Part shown: one piece after another, positions 7,496 to 13,815 of the stretch | Layout of the letters: every line of letters starts with the position of its first letter | How positions within the stretch are numbered: position 1 is the first letter of the stretch | Assembly (NCBI GenBank): GCA_002381185.1 | Contig: DFOA01000034.1 | Location: 1-17,819 of the forward strand | DNA: 17,819 nucleotides | Origin: Firmicutes bacterium UBA3553 | Lineage (GTDB): Bacteria; Bacillota; Clostridia; Tissierellales; Sedimentibacteraceae | Direction: 5' to 3' | The notes under the pieces: model-generated | Database searches by the model: none | Seen by the model: only the letters and a program-made list of their open reading frames with translations | What the model was told of the DNA's origin: nothing | Program-made: the position numbers and the translations under genes

Positions 7496-7864
7496 CTACT
7501 TCTCGTTGATATGAATTAGACCTTGGTCAAATATTTCTCTTACATGATCATCAACTAATGAATAATATACTACTTTGCCTTCTTTTCTGTTTTTCACTAA
7601 ATTAGCTTGTTTTAAGACTCTCAGCTGATGGGAAATTGCTGATTGTGTCATGTTAAGTAATACAGCGATATCACAAACACACATTTCAGCTTCATGTAAA
7701 GCCCATAATATCCTGATTCGTGTTGAATCTCCAAATACTTTAAATAATTCTGCTAGATCATAAAGGCTTTCTTCTTGAGGCATTTTATCTCTAACTTGAT
7801 TTACAATATCCTCATGAATTACATTGCAGTCACATCTTTCAATTGAATTAAACTTTTCAGTCAT
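7496..7864 (-). CDS. cadC: ArsR/SmtB-family metal-sensing repressor, CadC type, 122 aa
   Basis: This is a dimeric winged-helix repressor that leaves DNA when it binds Cd2+, Pb2+ or Zn2+. The helix-turn-helix is around residues 62-90 (CVCDIAVLLNMTQSAISHQL). The alpha-3N type site is present: C62 and C64 in CVC, plus N-terminal C11 and C13. The alpha-5 type site is also complete: D105-x-H107-x10-H118-x2-E121. Having both sets is the CadC arrangement. AGAGGTGATAAT precedes the ATG with ideal spacing. The gene is the first of the metal operon, directly behind a strong promoter flanked by two operator-like motifs, so it probably represses itself and the genes downstream. Confidence 0.92.
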   Translation of the reverse strand: MTEKFNSIERCDCNVIHEDIVNQVRDKMPQEESLYDLAELFKVFGDSTRIRILWALHEAEMCVCDIAVLLNMTQSAISHQLRVLKQANLVKNRKEGKVVYYSLVDDHVREIFDQGLIHINEK

Positions 7865-7901
7865 ATTATCACCTCTTTTTAAATCATTTCACCTGAATAC
7901 T

Positions 7902-7915
7902 TGAGCAAGCGTTCA
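7902..7915 (+). promoter_or_regulatory. CadC-type operator-like motif downstream of the promoter
   Basis: The plus strand reads TGAGCAAGCGTTCA, which resembles the SmtB/ArsR-family operator TGAACA-N4-TTCA. It lies just after the expected transcription start, between the promoter and the cadC ribosome binding site. Confidence 0.65.
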
Positions 7916-7929
7916 TACGTTGTGTATTT

Positions 7930-7958
7930 ATTATATTATTGTTTTTCTCATATGTCAA
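7930..7958 (-). promoter_or_regulatory. sigma-A promoter of the cadC-HMA-cadA operon
   Basis: On the minus strand a consensus TTGACA (7958-7953) is followed after exactly 17 bases by a consensus TATAAT (7935-7930). Transcription should begin near 7923, about 60 bases before the cadC start codon. Both hexamers match the consensus perfectly, so the promoter should be strong when not repressed. Confidence 0.85.
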
Positions 7959-7966
7959 TAGTTATA

Positions 7967-7980
7967 TGAGCATTTATTCA
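7967..7980 (+). promoter_or_regulatory. CadC-type operator-like motif upstream of the -35 box
   Basis: The plus strand reads TGAGCATTTATTCA, very close to the SmtB-family operator TGAACA-N4-TTCA. It ends eight bases upstream of the -35 hexamer. Its centre is 65 bases from that of the downstream copy. Confidence 0.65.
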
Positions 7981-8099
7981 AGTGTTTTTTTATATTATTT
8001 GAAATATCTCAAAACCATCTATTACGACATTAGTACCATAAAAGGGTGATTTCAATACAAACTTTTTTTAAAAAATACAATTATTGTAGGTTCTATAAA

Positions 8100-8122
8100 A
8101 GTTTGAAATAAAATTTCAAACT
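8100..8122. repeat. perfect 10-bp inverted repeat
   Basis: AGTTTGAAAT at 8100-8109 pairs with ATTTCAAACT at 8113-8122 across a three-base AAA loop. It lies just downstream (minus sense) of the terminator at 8135-8166. Confidence 0.6.
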
Positions 8123-8134
8123 ATTAAAAAACTA

Positions 8135-8166
8135 TAGTGGTAGCTGTTTCAAAACAACTACCACTA
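8135..8166 (-). terminator. rho-independent terminator
   Basis: The arms 8135-8149 (TAGTGGTAGCTGTTT) and 8152-8166 pair over 15 bp with one mismatch. On the minus strand the stem is followed by TATAGTTTTTT. It stands eight bases after the stop codon of the coding-like tail at 8174-8266, as if it were the native terminator of a gene now mostly lost or of a very short gene. Confidence 0.7.
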
Positions 8167-8173
8167 CATTAGA

Positions 8174-8266
8174 TTATATAAAATTCTTATCATCCCAGAG
8201 GATTATTTCTCCCTCTTTCTGAGCCATCAATTTTTCCACCTTTATAATGTCATCACTCTTTTTACC
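8174..8266 (-). pseudogene. short coding-like tail or 17-aa micro-ORF
   Basis: A 30-codon open frame follows a TAG at 8267-8269 and ends KVEKLMAQKEGEIILWDD plus four residues. Its composition looks like real protein, and a terminator follows at once. It may be the C-terminal remnant of a deleted gene. Alternatively translation could begin at the ATG at 8225-8227, with AAAGGTGG eight bases upstream, giving a 17-residue peptide. I do not recognise the family. Confidence 0.35.
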
Positions 8267-8284
8267 CTATGTCATCTATAAATC

Positions 8285-8400
8285 ACCCCAAAAACAGGGG
8301 TCAAAAAACGATGTTTTTTCGCTCTATTTTTGCTCCAAAACCGTCCTTAAACCACTATATGTTGTGGTCAACCCCTACTTTTTTCCCCCTGAACCACAAT
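8285..8400. repeat. cluster of nested inverted repeats
   Basis: ACCCC/GGGGT (8285-8289 with 8297-8301) is followed directly by AAAAAAC/GTTTTTT (8303-8309 with 8313-8319). Further on, ACCAC (8351-8355) can pair with GTGGT (8364-8368), while TTGTGGT (8362-8368) can instead pair with ACCACAA (8393-8399). Alternative pairing partners of this sort occur in transfer origins, replication control sites and switching RNAs. Confidence 0.55.
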
Positions 8401-8598
8401 ACGTCATCAGAATTATACTCTCAACGTGCCTTGAATAGACAATAATGATGTCGCATGAAGCTAGTAACCCCTTGGCGGAAGGACAACTTACTGAGAAACT
8501 TACCCTAAAACCTTCAACTTTAAAGTCAAAACCTCATTCGTCTAATCTACACTTTAGAAGTGCTGCTACAATCTTACCAATGAATAAAAATTGTACGC

Positions 8599-8661
8599 AA
8601 TAAAACTTTCAAACTAATTGTGATTTGAGAGCTTTATTCTGAACAATTTATTTGATTGTTC
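8599..8661. repeat. two adjacent hairpins
   Basis: The arms 8599-8613 and 8624-8638 (AATAAAACTTTCAAA with TTTGAGAGCTTTATT) match at 13 of 15 positions, and one of the two differences still forms a G-U pair, with a ten-base loop. Two bases on, GAACAAT (8641-8647) and ATTGTTC (8655-8661) form a perfect 7-bp stem. Confidence 0.6.
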
Positions 8662-8682
8662 TTATAAAGTCTTTATCCATAA
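8662..8682. repeat. 21-base direct repeat, copy 1
   Basis: TTATAAA-N3-TTTATCCATAA, identical to copy 2 at 18 of 21 positions, with the three differences together in the centre. It abuts the hairpin at 8641-8661. Confidence 0.55.
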
Positions 8683-8723
8683 CCAAACCTGATTTAAAGA
8701 AGACAGTTATTTCTTTTCATACT

Positions 8724-8744
8724 TTATAAAAGTTTTATCCATAA
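8724..8744. repeat. 21-base direct repeat, copy 2
   Basis: TTATAAA-N3-TTTATCCATAA, 62 bases from copy 1 start to start (about six helical turns). The conserved outer parts with a variable centre resemble a pair of protein-binding or recombination sites. Confidence 0.55.
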
Positions 8745-8770
8745 TTTGATTCAATATATTTTTTGTCAAA

Positions 8771-8971
8771 TCAGATATATAACATAACCTCCTTTTTTAA
8801 GATGTTTTTCATTACCTCACTATTTTTAATAATCTCAAGTATTTGATTATAATTTTCGATAATGTGTAATGAATTCCTTTTTTTAGAAGTAGCAATAATA
8901 GCATTATTCAGTAGCTGTTCATTGATGTTATGGCTTTGTAACCAGATGTCTATACTAATAGAATTTTTTCC
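8771..8971 (-). pseudogene. 66-codon open frame overlapping the end of the SieB-like gene in another frame
   Basis: Immediately after the SieB-like stop the minus strand stays open in the +1 frame until TGA at 8771-8773. The translation looks like real helical protein (for example SIDIWLQSHNINEQLL, then HIIENYNQILEIIKNSEVM). No ATG, GTG or TTG is available near its beginning. The frame joins the SieB-like frame at a run of six A at 8964-8969, so removing one A would fuse the two into a protein about 60 residues longer. It could be a frameshifted C-terminus, a remnant of another gene, or chance. Confidence 0.35.
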
Positions 8972-9461
8972 TTAATTCTTCATCATTACTAATTCTACTG
9001 ATAACCCATGGCTGCAAAAAAAATTTGATTTCAGGATTCAACATATCAACTAAATGATTTTGTCCAGCTGGTGTAATAATTTGAAGATGTTGTAATTCAA
9101 TTACAAGTCCATCATTTATAGGTAAAATCAAAGTATGAGTAGGATTATTTATAAACGCCCTTATTATCTCTACTTTTTCTTGATTTATATTTTTCAAATA
9201 TTTCGTTTGTGATTTTACTAATTCCTTTGATGTTTTTTTATTATGAAAATAATTATAAATTTTTGCAATCAATAGTATTATAAGTATGGATGTAGATACC
9301 ATAAATATTATACCTAATAGAAATCCATATTTATCTCTAAATTCCATCATATAGAGTTTTGTAATTATTTCATCAGGCAATAAAAGCATCGCCCCACTAG
9401 CTACAGATAATGCACTCAAAATATTAGGCGGTAATTTTAAAAACTCCACAAAATCCTTCAT
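8955..9461 (-). CDS. superinfection exclusion SieB-like membrane protein, 168 aa
   Basis: The N-terminus LKLPPNILSALSVASG, the segment LLPDEIITKLYM, then FRDKYGF and a long hydrophobic helix match the SieB superinfection-exclusion family pattern. Two membrane helices are visible, about residues 13-32 and 46-70, with a cytoplasmic tail containing THTLILPINDGLVIELQ. Phage-encoded SieB proteins abort infection by related phages. Here the gene is the last of the Gabija operon, 47 bases after GajB, with AGAGGA seven bases before its ATG. It may be a third defence component or a separate defence gene riding on the same transcript. A coding-like frame continues past its stop in the +1 frame, so the C-terminus may be truncated. 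Confidence 0.7.
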   Translation of the reverse strand: MKDFVEFLKLPPNILSALSVASGAMLLLPDEIITKLYMMEFRDKYGFLLGIIFMVSTSILIILLIAKIYNYFHNKKTSKELVKSQTKYLKNINQEKVEIIRAFINNPTHTLILPINDGLVIELQHLQIITPAGQNHLVDMLNPEIKFFLQPWVISRISNDEELRKKFY

Positions 9462-9508
9462 CCTAAATCCTCTCGATTTCTTTATTTACAACATAATTGT
9501 AACCATCT

Positions 9509-11377
9509 TTACTGCAACTCTATTATTTTCCAATCAGCAAAAGCATTCTCGTTACTTAAAAATGTTTTCTTTTGCACAGCCAAACATAATAAATGTGTAG
9601 GTCTACTAAATCCAACATATACAACTTTTCTACTTTTTTCATGGATATCTTTTTTATTTTTAATCTCTTTACCATGAAATAATGGCATAACTCTTTTTAT
9701 ATCCGATGCTCTATTAGTTTCAGTTTCTAAATACAAAGTAGCTGTATGCGTTTCACCTTTTACTTTATAAGTTGTCTCAAATTGAATATTTATTTCATCA
9801 TCATCAATTTCACTTTTCCATATGTTTTTTATTTTCCCAATCTCGTTATTTCCGCATTGAACTTCAAAAAAGTCTTGCAATGTATTAACATCCGCTGAAT
9901 CGAAAATTTTATTAATCAAGGATATTAAATGTTCTCTTATTTCTTGGTAAGCAAAATTTTTAAGATTACATATTTCTAAAATACTTTTTGGATATTCTAT
10001 CTCTTCGCAAGAGTATAACTTATCTTTAATAGTTTTTACTGTAAAACTTCGATTTGTTTTCTCATCAACATATCCACAAATGAAACAAATCTGACAAAGC
10101 ATTTTTCTTATTACCTTGTCCACATTATAGAGGTTTCCACTTTCTAATTGAGATATAAGTTCAAACACATAATCATCTAAACATAAATTGCTTGAATTTA
10201 TTTCTTCCTTTTTGTATTTATCCCAATAGTCACCAATTGTAATTCCTGTACCATTTTTAATCATTCCAATTGCTTTAAACGTACCTTTTGGGTTTAATTT
10301 ATCGAGCTTATTATTTTTAATCTCCTTGCAGAAAGCATCTATAACATCACTTATTTTATTTTCACTATAAACTATCAACGTAGGAGGAATCTGACAATTA
10401 TTACTTAATGATAAAATAGGATTTTTATTTGTTCTAAGTGGGACCAATATATTCGCTATTTTTTGATTATATCTATTACTCCCTGGCAATGTAAATGCAT
10501 CTTCTGATACAGTCCATGCTATTTCCTCTGCGTGAATATTATTATAAATTGCTTGATCTACATCTCCTATTTTTTGCAATGTTGTTTTTTTAAATAACTG
10601 ATTTACAGCTTTACATTGAAGATAATTGCAGTCTTGATATTCATCAACAAAAGCATAACGGAATCTTTTTGAAATAAGTTTTATCAGCTCATCACCATAT
10701 GTATCAATAGCCTCAATTCCCAATTCGTAGCTATCATCGAATTTAACTAAGCCCCTTAATTTCAAAGTTTCTTTAAGCTGTTTAAATTGTAATGTGCTAT
10801 CTGCAGATGGGCCTGCAATTTTCGTCTTACCTAACCACAATTCTCCCTTATTTAAAAACAAATCTTTAATATAATCTTCTTTGCTTTCATAAAATTTGCT
10901 ATTTTTAACGCCAGCTAATATAAGGTACTTTAGTTTTCTAAATTTGTTGTTATAATTACATTCTCTCCACATATAAACTCCATATTTTTCCTCATCAACA
11001 ATTTCAATGTTACCTGATGTAAAATGGGTTAAATACGGAAACAGCACAAACTTATCAATAAAACTCTGAATAGTACCAACAAAGTTCGGATAACTTAAAA
11101 TTTTATCTGAGGCTGATCCAAGCTTTTTCTTTATTTCATTAACTGCAACATTTGTATGCGATAAAACACATATTCCTGCATTATTAGGAAATGGCATAGA
11201 TTTACTTAATAAGTAGAGTTTTGCCATTAATAATGTCGTTTTGCCACTTCCAGGACAAGCTAATACCTCTTTGCTTTCATTACATAAAAGAAACTCTTTA
11301 CCTTCTGTTGAAAAATTGCAGTTCTGAGGAAGTAACATTTTTTCTACATCTACAATATCCTGTTCATTAATTATCAT
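9509..11377 (-). CDS. gajB: GajB-like UvrD/Rep-family helicase of a Gabija-type system, 622 aa
   Basis: This is a superfamily 1 helicase. Motif I ACPGSGKTT is at about 40-48, motif II DEYQD at about 245-249, motif III GDVDQAIY at about 271-278, and GSNRYNQKIA follows at about 299-308. KGETH at about 540-544 replaces the usual SKGLE-type motif, and YVGFSRPTH lies at about 587-595. In Gabija, GajB binds GajA and is thought to sense DNA ends or ATP consumption during infection. At 622 residues it is longer than the reference GajB of about 500. The start chosen is the ATG at 11375-11377, with GAGGTG six bases upstream; an ATG six codons earlier lacks such a site. It overlaps the GajA stop by 11 bases, so translation is probably coupled. 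Confidence 0.85.
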   Translation of the reverse strand: MIINEQDIVDVEKMLLPQNCNFSTEGKEFLLCNESKEVLACPGSGKTTLLMAKLYLLSKSMPFPNNAGICVLSHTNVAVNEIKKKLGSASDKILSYPNFVGTIQSFIDKFVLFPYLTHFTSGNIEIVDEEKYGVYMWRECNYNNKFRKLKYLILAGVKNSKFYESKEDYIKDLFLNKGELWLGKTKIAGPSADSTLQFKQLKETLKLRGLVKFDDSYELGIEAIDTYGDELIKLISKRFRYAFVDEYQDCNYLQCKAVNQLFKKTTLQKIGDVDQAIYNNIHAEEIAWTVSEDAFTLPGSNRYNQKIANILVPLRTNKNPILSLSNNCQIPPTLIVYSENKISDVIDAFCKEIKNNKLDKLNPKGTFKAIGMIKNGTGITIGDYWDKYKKEEINSSNLCLDDYVFELISQLESGNLYNVDKVIRKMLCQICFICGYVDEKTNRSFTVKTIKDKLYSCEEIEYPKSILEICNLKNFAYQEIREHLISLINKIFDSADVNTLQDFFEVQCGNNEIGKIKNIWKSEIDDDEINIQFETTYKVKGETHTATLYLETETNRASDIKRVMPLFHGKEIKNKKDIHEKSRKVVYVGFSRPTHLLCLAVQKKTFLSNENAFADWKIIELQ

Positions 11378-13283
11378 CTTCACACCTCGTTGCATATTTT
11401 ATTGCATCAAGTAAGTATGACAATTTTTTGCTTCCAAGTAATTCACTTTTTAATTCACGTTTTTTGTCATTATCAATTTTCTTTTGATATAAGTCAACAT
11501 CAAACATTGTTTCTTCTGTAATGTCTTCAGTATCTGTTTTTATAATTTGATACTGCAATAAACTAGCTAAACATTGAGCTGCTATAGCTTTAGATATATT
11601 TTTCTCAAGTAAAGTATTGTTATATATTTCATAAGCAATTTTATATTTATCGTAGCCTTTATTCTTCCAATTTTCAAAATCTGATTTAACTTTTTCATTT
11701 ACCTCAATAATTTTATCCTTGGTCAATGAATACTTATCACTGTTTTGAATTTTTTCAGCATATAGTACCGCTTTATACAGTTTACGCCTCAATACGCTAA
11801 GTGCCAAGGTATATTCTAGCGTCCAATTAGGTGCAATAAAAGCTTTAATATCCCCTTCAGAATACTTCTTTTCTTTTTTATTTATTGCTTCGGTCGTTTC
11901 ATCTTCTTTAACATTTATTTTTTCATCATTATCAACTTCTGGAATCACATCACAATCGGTAATAACAGAAATAGGTATGCACATTTTCGTATTATCAGCT
12001 TGTTTGAAAATATTGGAGTATCTTAAAAAAGCAGTGTTACCAACATTAACAATAGAAACTCCATGTTTAGATAATGGAAAATCTATTAAATCCGCCAAAA
12101 CAGGCAATAGTAAATTTTCCGCATCTCCTTCAACCATTATGACTCCTTGTGCAAAAAACAAGTTTGCTTTTGAAGAATCAAGAAATCTTTGCAAAAATAA
12201 ATAATCACCTTTTTGTAACTTTGTTTTATCTGGAGCTAAAGAAAACACTTTTGAATTCTTGCACAATAATGCATTTTTAACATTTATCTTTGACGCTAAT
12301 ATTGTACTATGGGTTGATATGATAAACTGAACACCAGAACTATCATATTCTTTTTGAATATAATCAATTAATCTTAATTGTGCTTGTGGATGCAAATGTG
12401 CCTCCAATTCTTCAATTAATGCTAACTTTAGACCACCATTATCATCATGATTTAATAACAATAACTCGGCTGCGATAAAAAGCAAATTTTGAACACCTAA
12501 TCCGGGTTGAATTTCAGAAATATTTAAAGACAGACTTTCCAATATTGATTTCAATCTCAAATTGGATGTAACAAACTTTGCATTTTCAGAAGAAGATGCA
12601 TCTAAGAATTCTTTTAAGTTGTCTTGTAATGATCCTAAAACTTCTTTCCCTTCTTGATCTGTAAAATATTGTTCTATCTGTTTATTAGCTTCTTTTAAAA
12701 TTTCAACCAATTTATGTTCTTCACCAGAATTAAACAAAGAATGACTATAAAGGATTTGTGATATCCTTGAATTTCTGCCAGAGTGCATTTCTTTAGCTGC
12801 ATCTCTAAGTGGTCGAAGATATGTGCACTTAAGCAAATCTCGCGCTTTTCCATCCATTCTATATCCATCTTCATTCATACCAGCACGAAACTCATTAAAA
12901 ATTCTATTTTTTTCTTTCCATGCTCTATACTGTACATTTAATATGTAATTTGTATTCCCATTTTCATCTTTTTGAAACTGCAACCATTCAATAAAATTTT
13001 TAGCTTCATCTTCAGTAAATTTTTCAAATATGCATTCAATTTTAATTTCATTTTCAAAATTTCCATTTTCATCGCAATAAAAATCCTCTTCTGAAATTCT
13101 AATAAATTCATTACTTTGAGTTTGCAATACAATTTTTATAGCATCAATAATAGATGTTTTTCCAGAATCATTTTCTCCAATTAGTGCATTTATTCCATTA
13201 TGAAACTTAACCTCAATTCCAGGATTGTCTCCTTCATTATGAAATTTTCTGAAATTCCATATCCTTAATTTTGTTAAAATCAT
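11367..13283 (-). CDS. gajA: GajA-like OLD-family ATPase-TOPRIM nuclease of a Gabija-type system, 638 aa
   Basis: The N-terminal ABC-type ATPase domain has Walker A GENDSGKTS at 36-44, a Walker B segment LALIEELEAHLHP at about 287-299 and the H-loop STHST at about 323-327. The C-terminal TOPRIM nuclease domain shows VEGDAEN with E385 and TDCDV with D443 and D445, the acidic metal-binding residues. An OLD nuclease followed directly by a UvrD-like helicase defines class 2 OLD/Gabija systems, in which GajA nicks phage DNA when nucleotide levels fall. It is slightly longer than the reference GajA of about 580. The ATG has GGAG seven bases upstream. The gene lies 72 bases downstream of the DUF1413 gene in one operon. 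Confidence 0.88.
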   Translation of the reverse strand: MILTKLRIWNFRKFHNEGDNPGIEVKFHNGINALIGENDSGKTSIIDAIKIVLQTQSNEFIRISEEDFYCDENGNFENEIKIECIFEKFTEDEAKNFIEWLQFQKDENGNTNYILNVQYRAWKEKNRIFNEFRAGMNEDGYRMDGKARDLLKCTYLRPLRDAAKEMHSGRNSRISQILYSHSLFNSGEEHKLVEILKEANKQIEQYFTDQEGKEVLGSLQDNLKEFLDASSSENAKFVTSNLRLKSILESLSLNISEIQPGLGVQNLLFIAAELLLLNHDDNGGLKLALIEELEAHLHPQAQLRLIDYIQKEYDSSGVQFIISTHSTILASKINVKNALLCKNSKVFSLAPDKTKLQKGDYLFLQRFLDSSKANLFFAQGVIMVEGDAENLLLPVLADLIDFPLSKHGVSIVNVGNTAFLRYSNIFKQADNTKMCIPISVITDCDVIPEVDNDEKINVKEDETTEAINKKEKKYSEGDIKAFIAPNWTLEYTLALSVLRRKLYKAVLYAEKIQNSDKYSLTKDKIIEVNEKVKSDFENWKNKGYDKYKIAYEIYNNTLLEKNISKAIAAQCLASLLQYQIIKTDTEDITEETMFDVDLYQKKIDNDKKRELKSELLGSKKLSYLLDAIKYATRCEDDN

Positions 13284-13355
13284 AATATCTCCGCCCCCTA
13301 TTTGCTTTTATTTCTGTTGACTTGATGGTATTTTTTTATCAAGACAATCACTATA

Positions 13356-13526
13356 TTATTTATTTAATATATTGAGAAATAAATTACCAGAAAGCAGCCT
13401 GTCACTACGTGATATTTTGTCCCACATATAACCTTTGAAAAGGTCGCTAACCAAGAATAATTCTTCTTTTTCAATGTTTATTAGTTCTGCTTTTGCAAGA
13501 TCCATTATTTTGTTAACAGTTAGCAT
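13356..13526 (-). CDS. DUF1413 small protein, 56 aa
   Basis: The sequence has the DUF1413 pattern: an N-terminal helix (KIMDLAKAELINI), then EELFLVSDLFKGYMWDKI and RLLSGNLFLNIL. The family is small, common in Gram-positive bacteria and phages, and of unknown function. It looks DNA-binding or regulatory by size only. The start chosen is the ATG at 13524-13526, with GGGAGAT upstream; a TTG five codons earlier lies inside that ribosome binding site. It is the first gene after the promoter at 13575-13603 and precedes gajA by 72 bases, so it could regulate the defence operon. That role is inferred from position. Confidence 0.75.
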   Translation of the reverse strand: MLTVNKIMDLAKAELINIEKEELFLVSDLFKGYMWDKISRSDRLLSGNLFLNILNK

Positions 13527-13574
13527 TTTATTATCTCCCAATAAGAATTACAATATCAACATATAGTTATCTCT

Positions 13575-13603
13575 ATTGTACCCCTATTGGAGTCATTTCA
13601 CAA
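13575..13603 (-). promoter_or_regulatory. promoter of the DUF1413-Gabija operon, with inverted repeat in the spacer
   Basis: On the minus strand TTGTGA (13603-13598) is followed after 17 bases by TACAAT (13580-13575). Between them ACTCC-AATA-GGGGT forms an imperfect inverted repeat, so a repressor could bind between the two boxes. The operon's first start codon is about 50 bases downstream. Confidence 0.65.
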
Positions 13604-13815
13604 GAAATAATAACATTATTTGCTGTTTATTTACAAATTACTACATCAAAATATTTTTCATTACCTCTTCTTCTCTAAAACGCAAAATGCCTTCATTTAC
13701 CCTCCGCGTAAAATAGAGGTCTTATGATTATGTTATTTAAATAATAAAAACCGCATCAATCAAACAGTTACGGCTAGTTTAATTATATAAAAAAGTTCAC
13801 TAGTTTAACTTCCTT
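13604..13815. other. spacer between the recombinases and the defence operon
   Basis: There is no intact gene. On the minus strand 13641-13721 is an open frame of 26 codons ending EGILRFREEEVMKNILM, which looks like a protein tail. In another frame GGAGGGTAA precedes an 11-codon micro-ORF (13661-13696). CTAGTTTAA occurs twice, at 13774-13782 and 13800-13808. It may hold an attachment-site scar or a leader; nothing proves it. Confidence 0.3.
13793..13811 (-). terminator. possible weak terminator after the third recombinase
   Basis: On the minus strand AAGTT-N9-AACTT is followed by more T (AACTTTTTTA), starting five bases after the recombinase stop codon. The stem has only five pairs, so it is a weak candidate. 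Confidence 0.3.

Larger units (their letters stand above)
7981..8770. other. gene-poor, repeat-rich stretch (about 0.8 kb)
   Basis: No intact protein gene is supported here on either strand. It contains hairpins at 8100-8122, 8135-8166, 8285-8301, 8303-8319, 8351-8399, 8599-8638 and 8641-8661, a pair of 21-base direct repeats at 8662-8682 and 8724-8744, and a short coding-like tail at 8174-8266. The part at about 8420-8530 is less AT-rich than its surroundings. This density of structure suits a transfer origin, a recombination or replication control site, a structured RNA or a deletion scar, and the sequence alone does not choose between them. Confidence 0.5.

Noticed and set aside
8247..8438. 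63-codon plus-strand open frame in the gene-poor stretch
   Set aside because: It has no ribosome binding site, overlaps several inverted repeats, and the peptide shows no recognisable pattern.
8741..8769. Minus-strand promoter TTGACA at 8769-8764 for a non-coding RNA
   Set aside because: The -35 box is perfect, but at 17-18 bases the -10 position reads AATTAT or ATTATG, too weak to claim.
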